Below are positions 1 through 11,181 of a stretch of DNA of 64,000 bases, piece after piece. The stretch comes from Craspedostauros australis (Eukaryota > Bacillariophyta > Bacillariophyceae > Mastogloiales > Achnanthaceae): contig JAMXDE010000058.1 of assembly GCA_026770025.1 (NCBI GenBank), positions 62,001 through 126,000 of the forward strand, in the 5' to 3' direction. The position numbers were made by a program, and so were the translations under genes. Under the pieces are notes generated by a model. It was given only the letters and a program-made list of their open reading frames with translations, had not been told where the DNA came from and made no database searches. Each line of letters starts with the position of its first letter. Position 1 is the stretch's first letter.

Positions 1-2335
1 GGATACGGGTGAGTTCGAACTTTCTTCATGGCCAGGCTGCATACTTTGTACGCTGCTATTGCTTTCACGGGCTGTCTGGGCTTCCCCGTCCATCCAATCA
101 CCACCCGCTCACTCACTCACTCACCCATTCATCTTCACTCCACTTTCCCATCTTCGCAGCGTGTTCACATGGAACGACGGTCGCGAGTACCGAGGAGAGT
201 GGAAACATGGTCTGCGACATGGTCAGGGCGTTGAGTTCCGAACTGACGGCGGAATCAGCTTCCAAGGCGAATGGAGGGATCACGAACGCATGCACGTCAA
301 CCGAGCCGCCTCCATGACTCACAATCGAGCCAGCTACGGGGACATGAGCCTGCAGAACCGCGATCGTAGCTCCAGCTACAACCATCTCCAACAAAATGCG
401 TGTAACGACCATTCAAACATGCATTCGAATGCGAACACAGCAGGAGATGCTGGTGCAAGTGCCAACGCTCAATTCCCCAATCGTAATTTTGCAAGCCGGC
501 GCACGAGCACATCGCTGCGAGCAACCCGGACGATCGACGCCGTCGCATTCGGAATCAGTGCGGATCATACATCAGTGGCGGATGCGGAGAGCACTTTTCG
601 TAGCCTGCGGTTGACACGCAGCGTTAGTGGTGGCGGCACCCACCAACAGCACGGTTCAAACACGCAGCGTCAGTATCAGTATCAACATCAACAGCAGTAT
701 CACACATCGCACCAGCACATTCCAAACAATCACAACCAACACCATCGAAGAGGATTTTCAGACGTTTCGCCCCGAGCATTGCATCGCACCCAACAGGCGC
801 AACCATCTGCGCATATCCCACCGCGCATGTCGCAAGCCGCTGCACAGCTGCCATTCCCAGCACAAAACACCCAGCGCTTCACGCGAAACGAATTCACCAA
901 TTACAGCAACAGCGACTTTTACGGCAACACTCCAGACTCTGCCAATAGAAGAATCGGAAACGCCGTGTCATCGGTGGACAATATGCAGTATCCGCAACGA
1001 TCGCAGCAGTACCGACAGACAGACCCAAGCCAGCAATATCAACAGCAATACCAAAGCCAAAACCAAGGTCAACAGCAGCAACAGCATCACCCTCGGCACA
1101 GACATGATTTCTCGCGTGGCGCATCGTATCTTGGCTCGGACGCTGCTCCAACCAGCCACATGATGCGCTCTCCATCACCATCCACGTCCCTTCGCAGCAA
1201 CAGAAGCGTCACGCCATTGCCTTCCGATCCACAGGCGAATCAGGCGGCGCACGGCTACGGCAACTTCCATTCCAGCATCAACGCCAGTGTTGCCAACAGT
1301 CCCATGATCAATGCAGACAGCACCGATCGCGATCGCAGCGGTAGGAACAACAGGAGCATCGCAAGCAATAGCACCGCCTATGCCAATAGCAACGGCGGCA
1401 GCAACAGCATCCGAGGAATGAGATCAGTGATGAAGGGTGCGGCTGGCAATGTGACACCAACAACAAACACAGCAGAGTCACCCTCTCCACCCGTCCGCCC
1501 CCCTGTTGCGGTGACGAACGTAGCATCAAATGGGTTGCCAAGCTTGGGGAACCTTGGTGTTGGAGCTCATAGCGTGAATATCCCAGTAGCTCGGCATCGA
1601 ATTGGACAGCGAAATCGACCCAGGGATCTTGCTGGCAACGACCAACCGGATGATCAGCACCTCCCACCGGAGATGCGTGGCCCACCGCGTGCGCAGCTTC
1701 CGGAGCGGCCACCTACTGGTGATCTTCCACTGGCCAGCGGAGCACCATCATCTGTGATGGCACCGATTTCGGCCCAACTGGCACCAGGTGAAGTAGACTC
1801 GCCCGATTCTGCAGCCAGCGGTCAACGAAAGCGAAGCGGGTCTAAAAAGAAAAGCAGGAGCCGAGCCAAAAACAGCGACGGCAATGCAGCAGGAGCAGAC
1901 GAAGGGAGCCAACGGACCCGCGTGCGTCCTGTGCGTCGTGGACATTCCAATTCCGCGTCGGATGTTGGCTTAGCCACCTCATCCGACGAAGACGGCGAGG
2001 TGTCCGGTGAGAAGCCCAAGCGCGTGAGATCGCTTGGGCGCTTCTTCGGCCGGAGCACCAACCGCAAGGAGAGCAGGCGGGCCAGGGATGACCAGGAATT
2101 GAACAACGCAGACGCGGGTGCGGGTCCGAACACGGGGAATAGCAATGTCAATAACTCGTCCAGCAGCAACAACACAAACTCCAAACGACCACCAAAGCCC
2201 AAGGCCGTGCCGCACAATGAGGATGAAGAATGGGAGCACCCGGCGACCTTCATGGCGAGCGTTGTTCCAGCTCACAATGGCGGCGGGGACCGTGCCCCAC
2301 ACAGCGGCCCCATGAACAATCGGAGAGGACGGTAA
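1..2335 (+). CDS. MORN-repeat protein, 3' part (5' end outside window)
   Basis: The first 8 bases are the end of an exon. A GTGAGT donor starts at 9 and a pyrimidine-rich acceptor ends at 159 (TTCGCAG), giving a 151-bp intron. Joining 1-8 to 160-2335 recreates a MORN repeat (GYG then VFTWNDGREYRGEWKHGLRHGQG), which is strong evidence for the join. A last, diverged MORN-like unit (DGGISFQGEW) follows. About 680 residues after it are disordered: Q/N/S/H-rich, with polyQ stretches and a basic patch near 1825-1875 that could be a nuclear localisation signal. The stop is TAA at 2333. MORN arrays usually bind membranes or act as structural scaffolds; the specific role here is unknown. Bases 9-159 also read open in frame but are intron, so the Met at 59 is not a real start. 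Confidence 0.85.
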   Translation, partial: DTGEFELSSWPGCILCTLLLLSRAVWASPSIQSPPAHSLTHPFIFTPLSHLRSVFTWNDGREYRGEWKHGLRHGQGVEFRTDGGISFQGEWRDHERMHVNRAASMTHNRASYGDMSLQNRDRSSSYNHLQQNACNDHSNMHSNANTAGDAGASANAQFPNRNFASRRTSTSLRATRTIDAVAFGISADHTSVADAESTFRSLRLTRSVSGGGTHQQHGSNTQRQYQYQHQQQYHTSHQHIPNNHNQHHRRGFSDVSPRALHRTQQAQPSAHIPPRMSQAAAQLPFPAQNTQRFTRNEFTNYSNSDFYGNTPDSANRRIGNAVSSVDNMQYPQRSQQYRQTDPSQQYQQQYQSQNQGQQQQQHHPRHRHDFSRGASYLGSDAAPTSHMMRSPSPSTSLRSNRSVTPLPSDPQANQAAHGYGNFHSSINASVANSPMINADSTDRDRSGRNNRSIASNSTAYANSNGGSNSIRGMRSVMKGAAGNVTPTTNTAESPSPPVRPPVAVTNVASNGLPSLGNLGVGAHSVNIPVARHRIGQRNRPRDLAGNDQPDDQHLPPEMRGPPRAQLPERPPTGDLPLASGAPSSVMAPISAQLAPGEVDSPDSAASGQRKRSGSKKKSRSRAKNSDGNAAGADEGSQRTRVRPVRRGHSNSASDVGLATSSDEDGEVSGEKPKRVRSLGRFFGRSTNRKESRRARDDQELNNADAGAGPNTGNSNVNNSSSSNNTNSKRPPKPKAVPHNEDEEWEHPATFMASVVPAHNGGGDRAPHSGPMNNRRGR

Positions 2336-3424
2336 TGGCCGCTCTCTCCTTGTCAGCAGTCAATCGGTAGGGGAGAAAGCGTTACTTGGAAACCCACCGC
2401 AATGCGAAAAACCGACATGCCGGAACGCACGGCGTTATCATGATCGCCAACATGCAAAACTAACCCACAGGAAACGAGGGTAATCAAGTCATCTGGCCAT
2501 ATCGGGTCGTCTCCAGTCATGTCCTTCTTTGAAAACATTAATGCCATATGAGTACCTGTGACTGTACAGAAGCCAGGCGACGTGCACAAATGCAAGCCGG
2601 ATAGAATCCACTATTTCATAAGTACGAGTGCATTCCTCTCACTCATCCTCTTGTCGTGTATTACGCGAAGATTGAACTGAATATTGGACAAAATGCCGAC
2701 AGTGCCGCAAATACATTTGGCTGGAAATACCTACGCAAGTGCATTCCTGACGAAGAAAGAATGATCCTTCTCAGGATCACGACGGTATCGACAACAATCT
2801 TAAACAGGCGAGCACATTGGTCGGACTGTGTGCGAGCGACAAAGCAACGCTTTCCTCGCAGCCACCACCGCCACGACCACTGACATCGCCATCGTCATTC
2901 CGCAATGCACAACACCGACAAAGTGACAGCTCCCTTCTCTCGTGCCGTCCCTCATCCAAGCAGCCACATCTCTTGTGCTCTGCTTTGTCCCATTTCGTAT
3001 TTTGTGACCAAGTCAGATTCAGTTCGGAGTTCCCAACAGAAACTATATATTAACGTTTATTTAACGTCTGCGACACAAGCTCATCCAATCTTGTCCTAAC
3101 GGTCGGTTTCATGTGATTTCCACTTTTTGGAGTCGTTCCTCCTTCTCCGCGAGTTCGAATCATGTGGATGGATGCGTGTGCGGAATGACATGAAATCATG
3201 AACAACAACAATGATGGTGTTCTTGTTGTTGCTGTTGTGGAGAGAGTGTGAGTAAGAGTTAGAGGACGAGTGCGAGAGAGAGTAGATCCCATACCAGAAA
3301 GGGTGACGAAAGCGAGTTCAGCAGCATTGTTGACTCCAGAATCAGCCATCAGCCATCAGCCATCAGCCATCAGCCATCAGACATCAGACATCAGACATCA
3401 GACATCAGACATCAACTACTCATC
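2336..3424. other. Intergenic region with 5' leader of the TLDc gene
   Basis: I see no supported gene. Short reading frames occur on both strands but none has family motifs. The last ~85 bp hold the 7-bp tandem repeat listed separately. Confidence 0.6.
3341..3410 (+). repeat. 7-bp tandem repeat in the leader of the TLDc gene
   Basis: Five copies of ATCAGCC (3341-3375) are followed by five copies of ATCAGAC (3376-3410) and a degenerate ATCAACT. The array ends about 14 bp before the ATG at 3425, so it probably lies in the 5' untranslated region or core promoter. The switch from one variant to the other in the middle suggests two separate expansions. Confidence 0.95.
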
Positions 3425-5917
3425 ATGACAGACATCGTCAAGGGAGACGCGTCGGCGGTTGCTTGCGGCGAGGTTCAAAGCGATGGGCGTGATGGCATCC
3501 AAGGAACGATCCAAGAGCACAGCATGGACGGACGCATGAAGCTGCGAAGACATCTCAAGAGGGCAGGCAAGTCCTTGTCCAAGCTGGAGACGAACTTCTT
3601 GACCTTGGTGGCCGATCTGGGCACAGATGTGGAAGTGCAGCAGGCTCAGACGACGCTGGATGATTCGAATCTATTCTTCATGTCGGAAACCTCCATTCAG
3701 GTTGGTATCGATGATCAATTCGATGAAACGAAGCAAGGCGAAAGAGGCATCGCTCGTGAGAGAGGATATGCACGAGCACAAGCACGTGGTGATTCAGCTG
3801 TGGCACCATCCACATCCAAACCCACATTCACATCCACATCTACACATATCGCCAATAGTAACAACAACAGCAGCAGCAGCACAGCTGGCAAGGAAAGTTC
3901 GCTGCCAAACAACAAGGGGGATCAGGCAACATCGTCACTATCGCAGAACGGAGACGCGAACGAAGGGAGCGAAGCGACGCCCATCACAGCACGAAATGCA
4001 TCTCCCAATGCAGTTCCAAATGCAAAAACTGTTCATTTCAACGAGGATAGCACAGGAGAATCTGGCATGAGATCATCATCAGCACTGCATACAAAGGGAT
4101 GTTCACAAAGACGCATGGAATGCTTGCAGAGACGAAAGACGCAGCAGACTTTGCGTGGGCCCCACGTGTTTTGGAGTGTGCTACAGGCAGGGCTGAAGAT
4201 GAAGAAACATGCCATACGGATCAGAAATAGAAGGAAAGCCCGCAAAGAGGAGGCCAGAGCGACATCCGAGATTGCAACACCACGTACGGCACAGCCGTCT
4301 TCGTCGGACAGACAGCTTTATGTGGCCACCATGGAATCAATCGAGCCCACGGCCATTCTGGATGATGTCTTTTATCGCCATCCCTCGCTGACAGCAGAAG
4401 AAACACGACCAATGGCGTCATCGTCATTGTCAGATCCAACTTCCATTTCAAGTGCAGCTTCAGGTTCGACGCGAAGAGGCAGCAGACTTCTAAGCCAAGT
4501 CTTTGAATCCGTAGAGTTTTCAGACTTGCCACAGGGTTCCGCAAACCTACCTGATGCCGACGAAGACGCCAACAACGATGGGAATCGGACTATATGCCAC
4601 CAAGAGCGTGGCATGAACTCGTCAGCGCGCCACAAGAAGCCTCTTCTTCGCGATGAAGGAAGCCTGCCCCTTGCGGGTGCTCAAGCGCCTCGTGATGCTC
4701 TACACCATCCAGAAAAGCGGCAGCAACGGAAACGTGAGCCACTGAAAAGCAAGGAGAACATAATCAAACCACTTCTGACGCGAATGGCGTCCCTCGGACA
4801 GGGTTTTGAGATCGAGCTTTCTGATCTTATTGACGGCACAGAACCAGGCGAGCACGATGGCCAAAGCAAAGCAGGAAGATCCGCATCTCAACGCCCAAAT
4901 GACGACAATGCAACTCTCGACCTAGAACCAACAAAGGCGGAGCTGTACGACCCGTGGTCGCATCCCATCACCTCCATGCAATCCACCCTTTCTGTGACAA
5001 ATCACGACGATGACACTGATGATGGGTCGTCATCGTTGACGCAGCCACCCACGCCGTTCCACATTCTGGGAACGTCCGCCGACGATGAATCCGCCAAGCC
5101 CCACATCATGTCTCCGCAGATCATGGAGTCAATGCAACAGCATCTGCCATTCTCCAAACGTGGCGAGTCCTTCTGGCTCAGGTACTCGCTGGTGCGAGAC
5201 GGAGCGTCGGCGGCAACATTCCTGCGCCAAATCCGTGGCGCGCAGCATGTCGTGTTGGCGATGGAGAATCTGGAGGGTGAAGTGTTTGGAGCTTTCACAT
5301 CCTCACAATGGCATATCCAGCACGGGCATTTCGGATCTGGCGATGCCTTCGTTTGGAAGCTGCGGCGACCGCGGGAATTCTCAGACCCATCGTCACCGAG
5401 CAGCGGCGGCGGCGGCATGACGTTGCTGGAGCAGCTGCACAACGAGCTGGATATCGAGGTATACCGTTGGGCAATGCAAAACCGCTGCATGCAGACCTGT
5501 CAGAAGAGAAGGATCGCTATCGGGGGTGGCACGTCGGGGACGCCGACGGCAATTCGGCTTTCGCCACCGTCATTTCCGAACCAGCAGCAATCCACCGTGG
5601 GAGACGACCGGAACATCCTGAAGGAGAGCAAGACTAACGATGGCAGCAACAACAACGACGCCGACGACCCGGCATCTGTGATCATGCCGAACCAATGGGG
5701 ATTCGCCATCTGCTTCGAAGATGACAACATGATGGAGGCCACGACGTCACCATGCGTCACGTTCCACAGCCCTGCCCTGAGCAAACACTACAGCGACGGA
5801 TCCCGCTGCGAATTGATCAACGTCGAAGCATGGTCGTTGACCCCTTGCCTTTCGGTGGCAGATGCCGAGATCATGGAAGGCGGAAAGCTCTTCTTGCAGA
5901 AGAACTTGAGGCTCTAG
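3425..5917 (+). CDS. TLDc-domain protein (OXR1/NCOA7-like C-terminus)
   Basis: Single exon, 830 residues, ATG at 3425. Residues 1-560 are mostly disordered (S/T/N-rich, polyS, acidic). From about residue 567 there is a TLDc domain: SFWLRYSLVRDG at the start, then a hydrophobic strand, GEVFGAFTSSQWHIQ, GSGDAFVWKL, a later RRIAIGGG, WGFAICFEDD, CVTFHSPALS and a closing INVEAWSLTP. These are the hallmark segments of the family. The domain is about 260 residues instead of the usual ~165 because of two low-complexity insertions, a Ser/Gly-rich one near residues 655-665 and an N/D-rich one near 715-755. TLDc proteins protect against oxidative stress, and some regulate the V-ATPase; which applies here cannot be told. 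It is convergent with the next gene, 355 bp away. Confidence 0.85.
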   Translation: MTDIVKGDASAVACGEVQSDGRDGIQGTIQEHSMDGRMKLRRHLKRAGKSLSKLETNFLTLVADLGTDVEVQQAQTTLDDSNLFFMSETSIQVGIDDQFDETKQGERGIARERGYARAQARGDSAVAPSTSKPTFTSTSTHIANSNNNSSSSTAGKESSLPNNKGDQATSSLSQNGDANEGSEATPITARNASPNAVPNAKTVHFNEDSTGESGMRSSSALHTKGCSQRRMECLQRRKTQQTLRGPHVFWSVLQAGLKMKKHAIRIRNRRKARKEEARATSEIATPRTAQPSSSDRQLYVATMESIEPTAILDDVFYRHPSLTAEETRPMASSSLSDPTSISSAASGSTRRGSRLLSQVFESVEFSDLPQGSANLPDADEDANNDGNRTICHQERGMNSSARHKKPLLRDEGSLPLAGAQAPRDALHHPEKRQQRKREPLKSKENIIKPLLTRMASLGQGFEIELSDLIDGTEPGEHDGQSKAGRSASQRPNDDNATLDLEPTKAELYDPWSHPITSMQSTLSVTNHDDDTDDGSSSLTQPPTPFHILGTSADDESAKPHIMSPQIMESMQQHLPFSKRGESFWLRYSLVRDGASAATFLRQIRGAQHVVLAMENLEGEVFGAFTSSQWHIQHGHFGSGDAFVWKLRRPREFSDPSSPSSGGGGMTLLEQLHNELDIEVYRWAMQNRCMQTCQKRRIAIGGGTSGTPTAIRLSPPSFPNQQQSTVGDDRNILKESKTNDGSNNNDADDPASVIMPNQWGFAICFEDDNMMEATTSPCVTFHSPALSKHYSDGSRCELINVEAWSLTPCLSVADAEIMEGGKLFLQKNLRL

Positions 5918-6272
5918 AGTCATCCCTCCCCACTGCGGTGTGAGTGTGCGCAAGGGTGTGCGGTTGCACCGCAACGCCTCACGGCGCGCCTCGTCACGTC
6001 ATGAACACAAACACAGAGACCCTGAACGGAGTTACATAGATACATACACACAAACCCAATCAATCCATCCTTGCAACATCACAGCATGGTCCAAGCTTCA
6101 ATCAATCACTGTGCAGAACTTTTTGTGACTAACATACGACTACGAGCAGAGAGTTACAGGGTGTCCGTACTCACTACAACGTGTCCGCCATTTGTGACGA
6201 TGGCCAGACTTTTCTTTTCTGACATATCTGGAGTATTGTTCCAAACCCTTGTGTCCACCCGTCCATAGTTCC
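5918..6272. other. Convergent intergenic spacer
   Basis: This is the gap between two converging genes and should hold both 3' untranslated regions. I see no gene, strong hairpin or clear polyadenylation hexamer. Confidence 0.5.
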
Positions 6273-9200
6273 TCATTTGCTTTCTGATAATGTGTCTGAC
6301 GGGGGTTGCTGCGGCTTTCGCGATGACATGACCCTTGAGAACAGATCGTAGCTGTCGCTCGTCGCTGCATGATGCAGGAGGGTCTTGCGCTCGACGATGT
6401 AATCGCCCTTGATGATGCCAACGGTGTTGTCTCTGAGATCCTGCGGAATTGTGGAGTCCAGCAGGGCGCGGACGAAATTGGGCTTCTGCGCGTTGGGCAT
6501 CAGCGGGATATCCTCGCCACTGTCCTCTTCTCGAGAGCCTTCTGACCCGGAGGAGGATTCATCGTAGTCGCCATCATCATCATCATCATCCTCGTCGTTA
6601 CCGCCAAAGCGTTGGCTGTCGTCACCGAAGTTGGCGGAGGAAGCGAGTGAGACGAATTCCTCCGCGCCGCTGAACTCGCTGTCCAACCCGGCAACTGAGG
6701 TTGCCTCGAGATGCTGGCGACGGACGGTGTCTACATCGGAACCTTGCGGGCCGCCGTCTCCGGTTTCTTCATCCCCGGATGGCTGAGTGTTGGATTCTTG
6801 CAGACGATCCATGGGATGGTTCATGAGGTAATCATCTGCGTCGATGGAATCGATGCGATGTCGATTCACCAGTTCCAACTCCTCCTCATGGGCAGGTCCA
6901 TGCGGACGCGGTTGGAGAAAGGATCCGTCAGCGTGGCGTTCCGGCGTGGAGAGCAGGGGAAGAACCTGCTGCCGGGCCTGGTGGAGCTGCTGCTTTTCTG
7001 AAAATGTGGAGAGCGTCCCCAAGGAGAATCCGCTCTTGTTGTCCCATTCCTTCCACTTGCGCCCTAGACGTTTGTTCCAGTGCTTGTGCGGTGTTTGGTT
7101 GAGTGCTCGGCTGCGCGCTTCTACGGCTTCGACCGAGTACTCCAAATGTGGAAAGACGAAGGTGTGGACTATGGCCGCGATGAACATTTCGATGCAGATG
7201 AGGTAGTCCTGCATGCCCTTGGCGACGTCTTCGGGCGTCCACTCGGTGGGTCCTTGGCCGATGGCCTTGCCGCCGTGCTGATCGAAGGCCAATGCCGCCT
7301 GTTCTTGGACTCCCCCGGACGTGACATCGAAATCGCTGGGCGTGAAGACGGTGGCGGTCATGCCATCATCCTCCCCCAGGCCGGAGGGCGCGAAGGAGGA
7401 TGCCCGGTAGTGCGGGATGAGGTCCATCTGGTATAGGATGGATATGCAGACGGACTGCCACCAGGTGAAGAAGACTAGGGATTTGACCGCTAGGAACTTG
7501 CCGACGGGTCGGATGGAGCCGAGCTCGTTCTTGGTGGCGTAGTAGAAGAAGATGAGGCAGTATAGCGCCCAGCACTGGCTGAGGTTGGTGAGGATGCATA
7601 TGTATAGGTATCCGCCCTGCGGCGTGAAATTGCCCTCCTTGTAGAGTCCGTAGCGCTCGAGTATGACGACTACGATGCTGCAGACGATCTTGAGGAGGAC
7701 GTACTGCAGCACGCCGAACTTGCAGTAGACGAAGAATGGAGAGCTCCAGTGGACCCGCTTCAATGCCCGGTTGCTGTTTTGGGACACGGAGGATTGCGAT
7801 GCCGTCGTCTTGTTGGATGAGGCGACGTGGAGATCATTCCCCAAGTCGCGGAAGGTGGTGGCGACCGCTTCAGCGGCCACCGCGATGGCATCGCCATCAC
7901 CCATGCTGCTTTGGCTGGTCCGGTGGTTGTAGGGTTGGTCACGATCGAATTCGTTGTAATTGTCGTTGTGATTGGCATTGCGATTGTCGTTGTTGTGATT
8001 GTCGTTGCGATTGTCGTTGTGCGTTCTGGAAGTGGACTGGTAAGTCTTTCTAACTGGCTGCCCCATCAACCATGGCTTGACGAACCACTGGAGGCCCCAC
8101 ATGTGAACGCCGCGCGTGGGGGACTTATCCTTGAGCATAAGAATGAGGGCCTCCTCACCACCCAGAACCTGGATGAGGAACTGTAGGAAGCTGTAGAGGA
8201 CGTAGCTTTCGTAGCAGTCCCTGAGGGTTTCGATGTAGATGGCGTATCTGTGAAATCTGAGGCAGAGCCATGACTCTATGCTGTAGATGGGCACCATCCA
8301 GAGGATGCGTACCACGTAGCATTGGACGGAGGGCTGGTTGTAGTTGGCGAGATGCGAGATGATGCCGAAGATGGAGATGGGGAACCCAAGCAGCACGAAG
8401 GCGCCTGCCGAGAACCACGCGACGAGGTGGGGGTCAGTGCTGCGCCATGAGGTTGTTGATGGTGAATTATATTGTGTGTGTGTGTATTTGCGAAAGAGTG
8501 TGTTGTACGCGTGTGTGCATGAATGGATGGGCTGTGTGAGTGGATTGGCAGGGTGAAAGATCAAGACGTTGTACGTAGACATTGCACGTAGACATTGCAC
8601 ATGCATAGCGCACATGCAAATACCATACTTGTGATGCGCACACGCTGTCGCGAAACACAAACCAATGCACTTCGCCTCGCCTCGCCTCACATCACTTCAC
8701 ATCACTTCACAATAATATGATACTCTCCATTGGCATTGCAGAGTGTTGAAAGACAAAGAGACTCACCCGTTGTTCTTGAGCTCGTAGGAATACCATACCA
8801 CGGCTACGCAGAGCGCCACCATACTGCTCCACATGACGATCTTGGCGAGTATATTCATGACGAAGAGGGTGGATCGGACGATGGTCTGATCGCAGCACCT
8901 TCGCGCTCCCTGACGCGAATGTGGAAATAGATTCCTCCAACAGCAGAAGCAGAAGAAGCAGCAGTACCTCCACACGGAGGGCTGGTCGTTGGGGACATGG
9001 CGGTTGTTCCTGTCGCCATCCATCTCGATGATGTTGATGTTTGCATCGTCCGTGCTGTCCTCCGACTTTGATCTTCGACGGCGTCGTCTGCGCTGCTTTT
9101 GACGATCCCTTTTGCGCTGTCTCGGCAGGCCCTGTTGCTGCTGCTGTTGTTGCTTCTGTTGTCGTTGATGGTGTTGCTGTTGCTTTCTCAAGCGATTGTC

Positions 9201-9806
9201 GCCGAAGTCCAAGTTGCCGTTGGTGTTGCTGTTGTCGAGAACGGGCGTCGATGCTGTGCTGGAGGTGGAGGCCACACGCACGAGGCTGGTGCGCTCCAAA
9301 GGTGGGCGATCCCAGGAGTCGTTGGTTTTGAGCAGCGATTCCATCTCATCGTCTTCGTCATCATTCTGATCGTTGCACTCTGCGTATTTGAACTTGTTGC
9401 TGAACTTGTTGCTGGACTTGTTGCTTGGACGCGATCGGTTGGCCTCATTCCTTTGTCTCTGTTGTTGCTTCTGTTGCGACATGGCATGCTGAGATCTTCC
9501 AGGTTCCATTGATTGCGTTGATTGCATTGATTGCGTTGGCTGTAATGATTGCATTGATTGCGTTGGTTGTAATGACTGTCCTGACTGATGCAAAGGAGAT
9601 GGCTGCAACTGCTGCGGAAGGAACATGGAGCCAGAGTCGCTGATCCAGAGGTTGCCACTCTCCACGTTGCTCCTGTTGCTGCTGTTGCGACCTGGCTTGG
9701 CTGTCTTTGCCTTTCCCTTGCGTCTGTTGCCTGCAGTGTTTGCATTGGCACCATGCTTGCTGTTACCCACGGCTTTGCCATCGATGATGCCGAATGGAGT
9801 CTCCAT
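6273..9806 (-). CDS. OST-alpha/TMEM184 (DUF300) family membrane protein
   Basis: Two exons on the minus strand: 9806-8767 and 8439-6273, with a 327-bp intron (donor GTGAGT at 8766, acceptor GCAG ending at 8440). The join gives a Gly codon and about 1068 residues. The start is the ATG at 9806 (METPFGII); the frame is open upstream but has no earlier ATG. The N-terminal ~310 residues are Q/N-rich and basic. The first membrane segment ends exon 1 (MWSSMVALCVAVVWYSY). Exon 2 holds the family signatures: FPISIFGIISHLANYNQP, IRILWMVPIYSIESW, CYESYVLYSFLQFL, an FFTWWQ motif, and ICIEMFIAAIVHTFVFPHLEY, with about seven more membrane segments. An Asn-rich insertion built from 12-bp repeats splits the membrane domain, and the ~300-residue C-terminus is acidic and disordered. 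The family includes organic solute transporters. Confidence 0.87.
7946..8021 (-). repeat. 12-bp repeat inside the OST-alpha-family gene
   Basis: On the plus strand, imperfect repeats of GATTGTCGTTGT run through this stretch. On the coding strand they give an N/D/H/R-rich loop (HNDNRNDNHNN...) between membrane segments. The unit is a multiple of three, so expansion keeps the frame. Limits are approximate. Confidence 0.75.
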
Positions 9807-10096
9807 GTTGGTGTAGCAGTAGTACTGTCGCAAGTAGAATATATGGCTCTACTCGACTGTACTGTACTCGACTGTAGTCTACTATTCCAATCTCCTCCAC
9901 TCCACTCCACTCCGCTATGAGTATGAATGCAAAGGGCGCCGTCGTGGTATGAATACGAGTCCAAGTTTGCGTGATGCCCAGGTCTCTTGCGATGCCAAGA
10001 TCTGCTCCGCACTTTGCACTGTGCACTCTATACTTGTACCTGCGATTCCGATCTCTGATCGATGATCTCCGATGATCTTCAAGGTCAGAGGATCCT

Positions 10097-10144
10097 CCTT
10101 GATTGTCTCCTTGATTGTCGCCTTGGTTGTCGCCTTGGTCGTCG
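10097..10144 (-). repeat. 12-bp minisatellite, 4 units
   Basis: Four units (CCTTGATTGTCT, CCTTGATTGTCG, CCTTGGTTGTCG, CCTTGGTCGTCG) occur in exact phase. The reverse complement, AGACAATCAAGG, is nearly the same unit as the array at 21832-21903 on the other strand. Confidence 0.9.
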
Positions 10145-10200
10145 CGTTCCCCTTGCACGGTGAGACAACTTGTGTTATATTGTATAACAATGTATTCTAT

Positions 10201-10223
10201 TACAATACAATACAATACAATAC
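10201..10223. repeat. TACAA microsatellite
   Basis: Four perfect TACAA copies plus TAC. Confidence 0.95.
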
Positions 10224-11181
10224 GAGATATAATAACAGTTGTGGACCCACTTGTCCTCTACAGTATTGAATGGATGGTGCTCTGGTGGTTGTCTCTGTTG
10301 TCCCTTGTTGCTGTTCCTGTTGTTGTCGCCTTGGCGCGTCTCCAAACAGGCTCCTCCGCGGCTGCCAGTCTTGCCAATTCTTTCCTTGCATCTCTCTGCC
10401 ATGTTCTCTGCGGCGCTAAAATGCGGTGTGTGATTGCTGCTCCGTGTGCGCGTCTCTCTCTTTCCTCGCACAACATTTCTGCCACCAACAATCACAGCAA
10501 CCATCGCAACCATCGCAACCATCACTTCCCGCTGCCGCCACCAACAACCGCCACGCTTCACATTCGCCCATCGTCTCGTCATGTTTGAAAAAGTACGATC
10601 CACTCACGAGCTCCTCAACCATCTTTCCACAGACCTCGCACAGAATCACGAGGTCTGATCGAGGTGGATCGTGGCGTTCTTCAGAAATGTTCGACAGATA
10701 CATACATAGTCCCTATTTGTTCGTGGAGATTCTTGTTGATCAGTCGTGGGCATCGCTACCCCAAACGTGTACATACAGTATCCGTTGGATCTGCAACGGA
10801 TGCATCATTTATTCAGAGTTAACGTGCGTTAACGCCTACTCGCCAACGGACAAAAGCACACATCTCCCCTCACATCTTGCACAAAACGGATGTCGCACGT
10901 TGCATCCACCTCCATCATCCTCTTCCACATCACACGACCATGCAGGATTTAATGGAAGCTGCGCCATCCACTGCGCTATCGATCAATCACTGTCAACAAC
11001 GCTCGCATCTACGATAAGAAGAACTCCACATGTCCTCTACGTCTATGTGTGTCAACGACGTTGAGCGTATGGGACTTCGTCAGAGTGTGCTCATCGCAGC
11101 CACAACTGGGAACAGCCAACACCAACTCCCACGGCTACTTCCAACGCTGTGGTGACAGTGGGACTTGTGCTGGTGGCGACA

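Larger units (their letters stand above)
9807..11181. other. Divergent intergenic region with several tandem repeats
   Basis: This lies between two divergent genes and should contain both promoters. Next to the minus-strand start are repeated ACTCGACTGT units (9851-9860 and 9866-9875) and CTCCA repeats (about 9895-9911). A 12-bp minisatellite sits at 10097-10144 and a TACAA tract at 10201-10223. Short frames from 10426 to 11064 lack family motifs, and I do not call them genes. An upstream exon of the following gene could hide here. Confidence 0.5.

Noticed and set aside
59-159. Met at 59 as the start of the first gene
   Set aside because: This stretch is an intron: GTGAGT at 9, TTCGCAG ending at 159, and removing it restores a MORN repeat with the exon bases 1-8.
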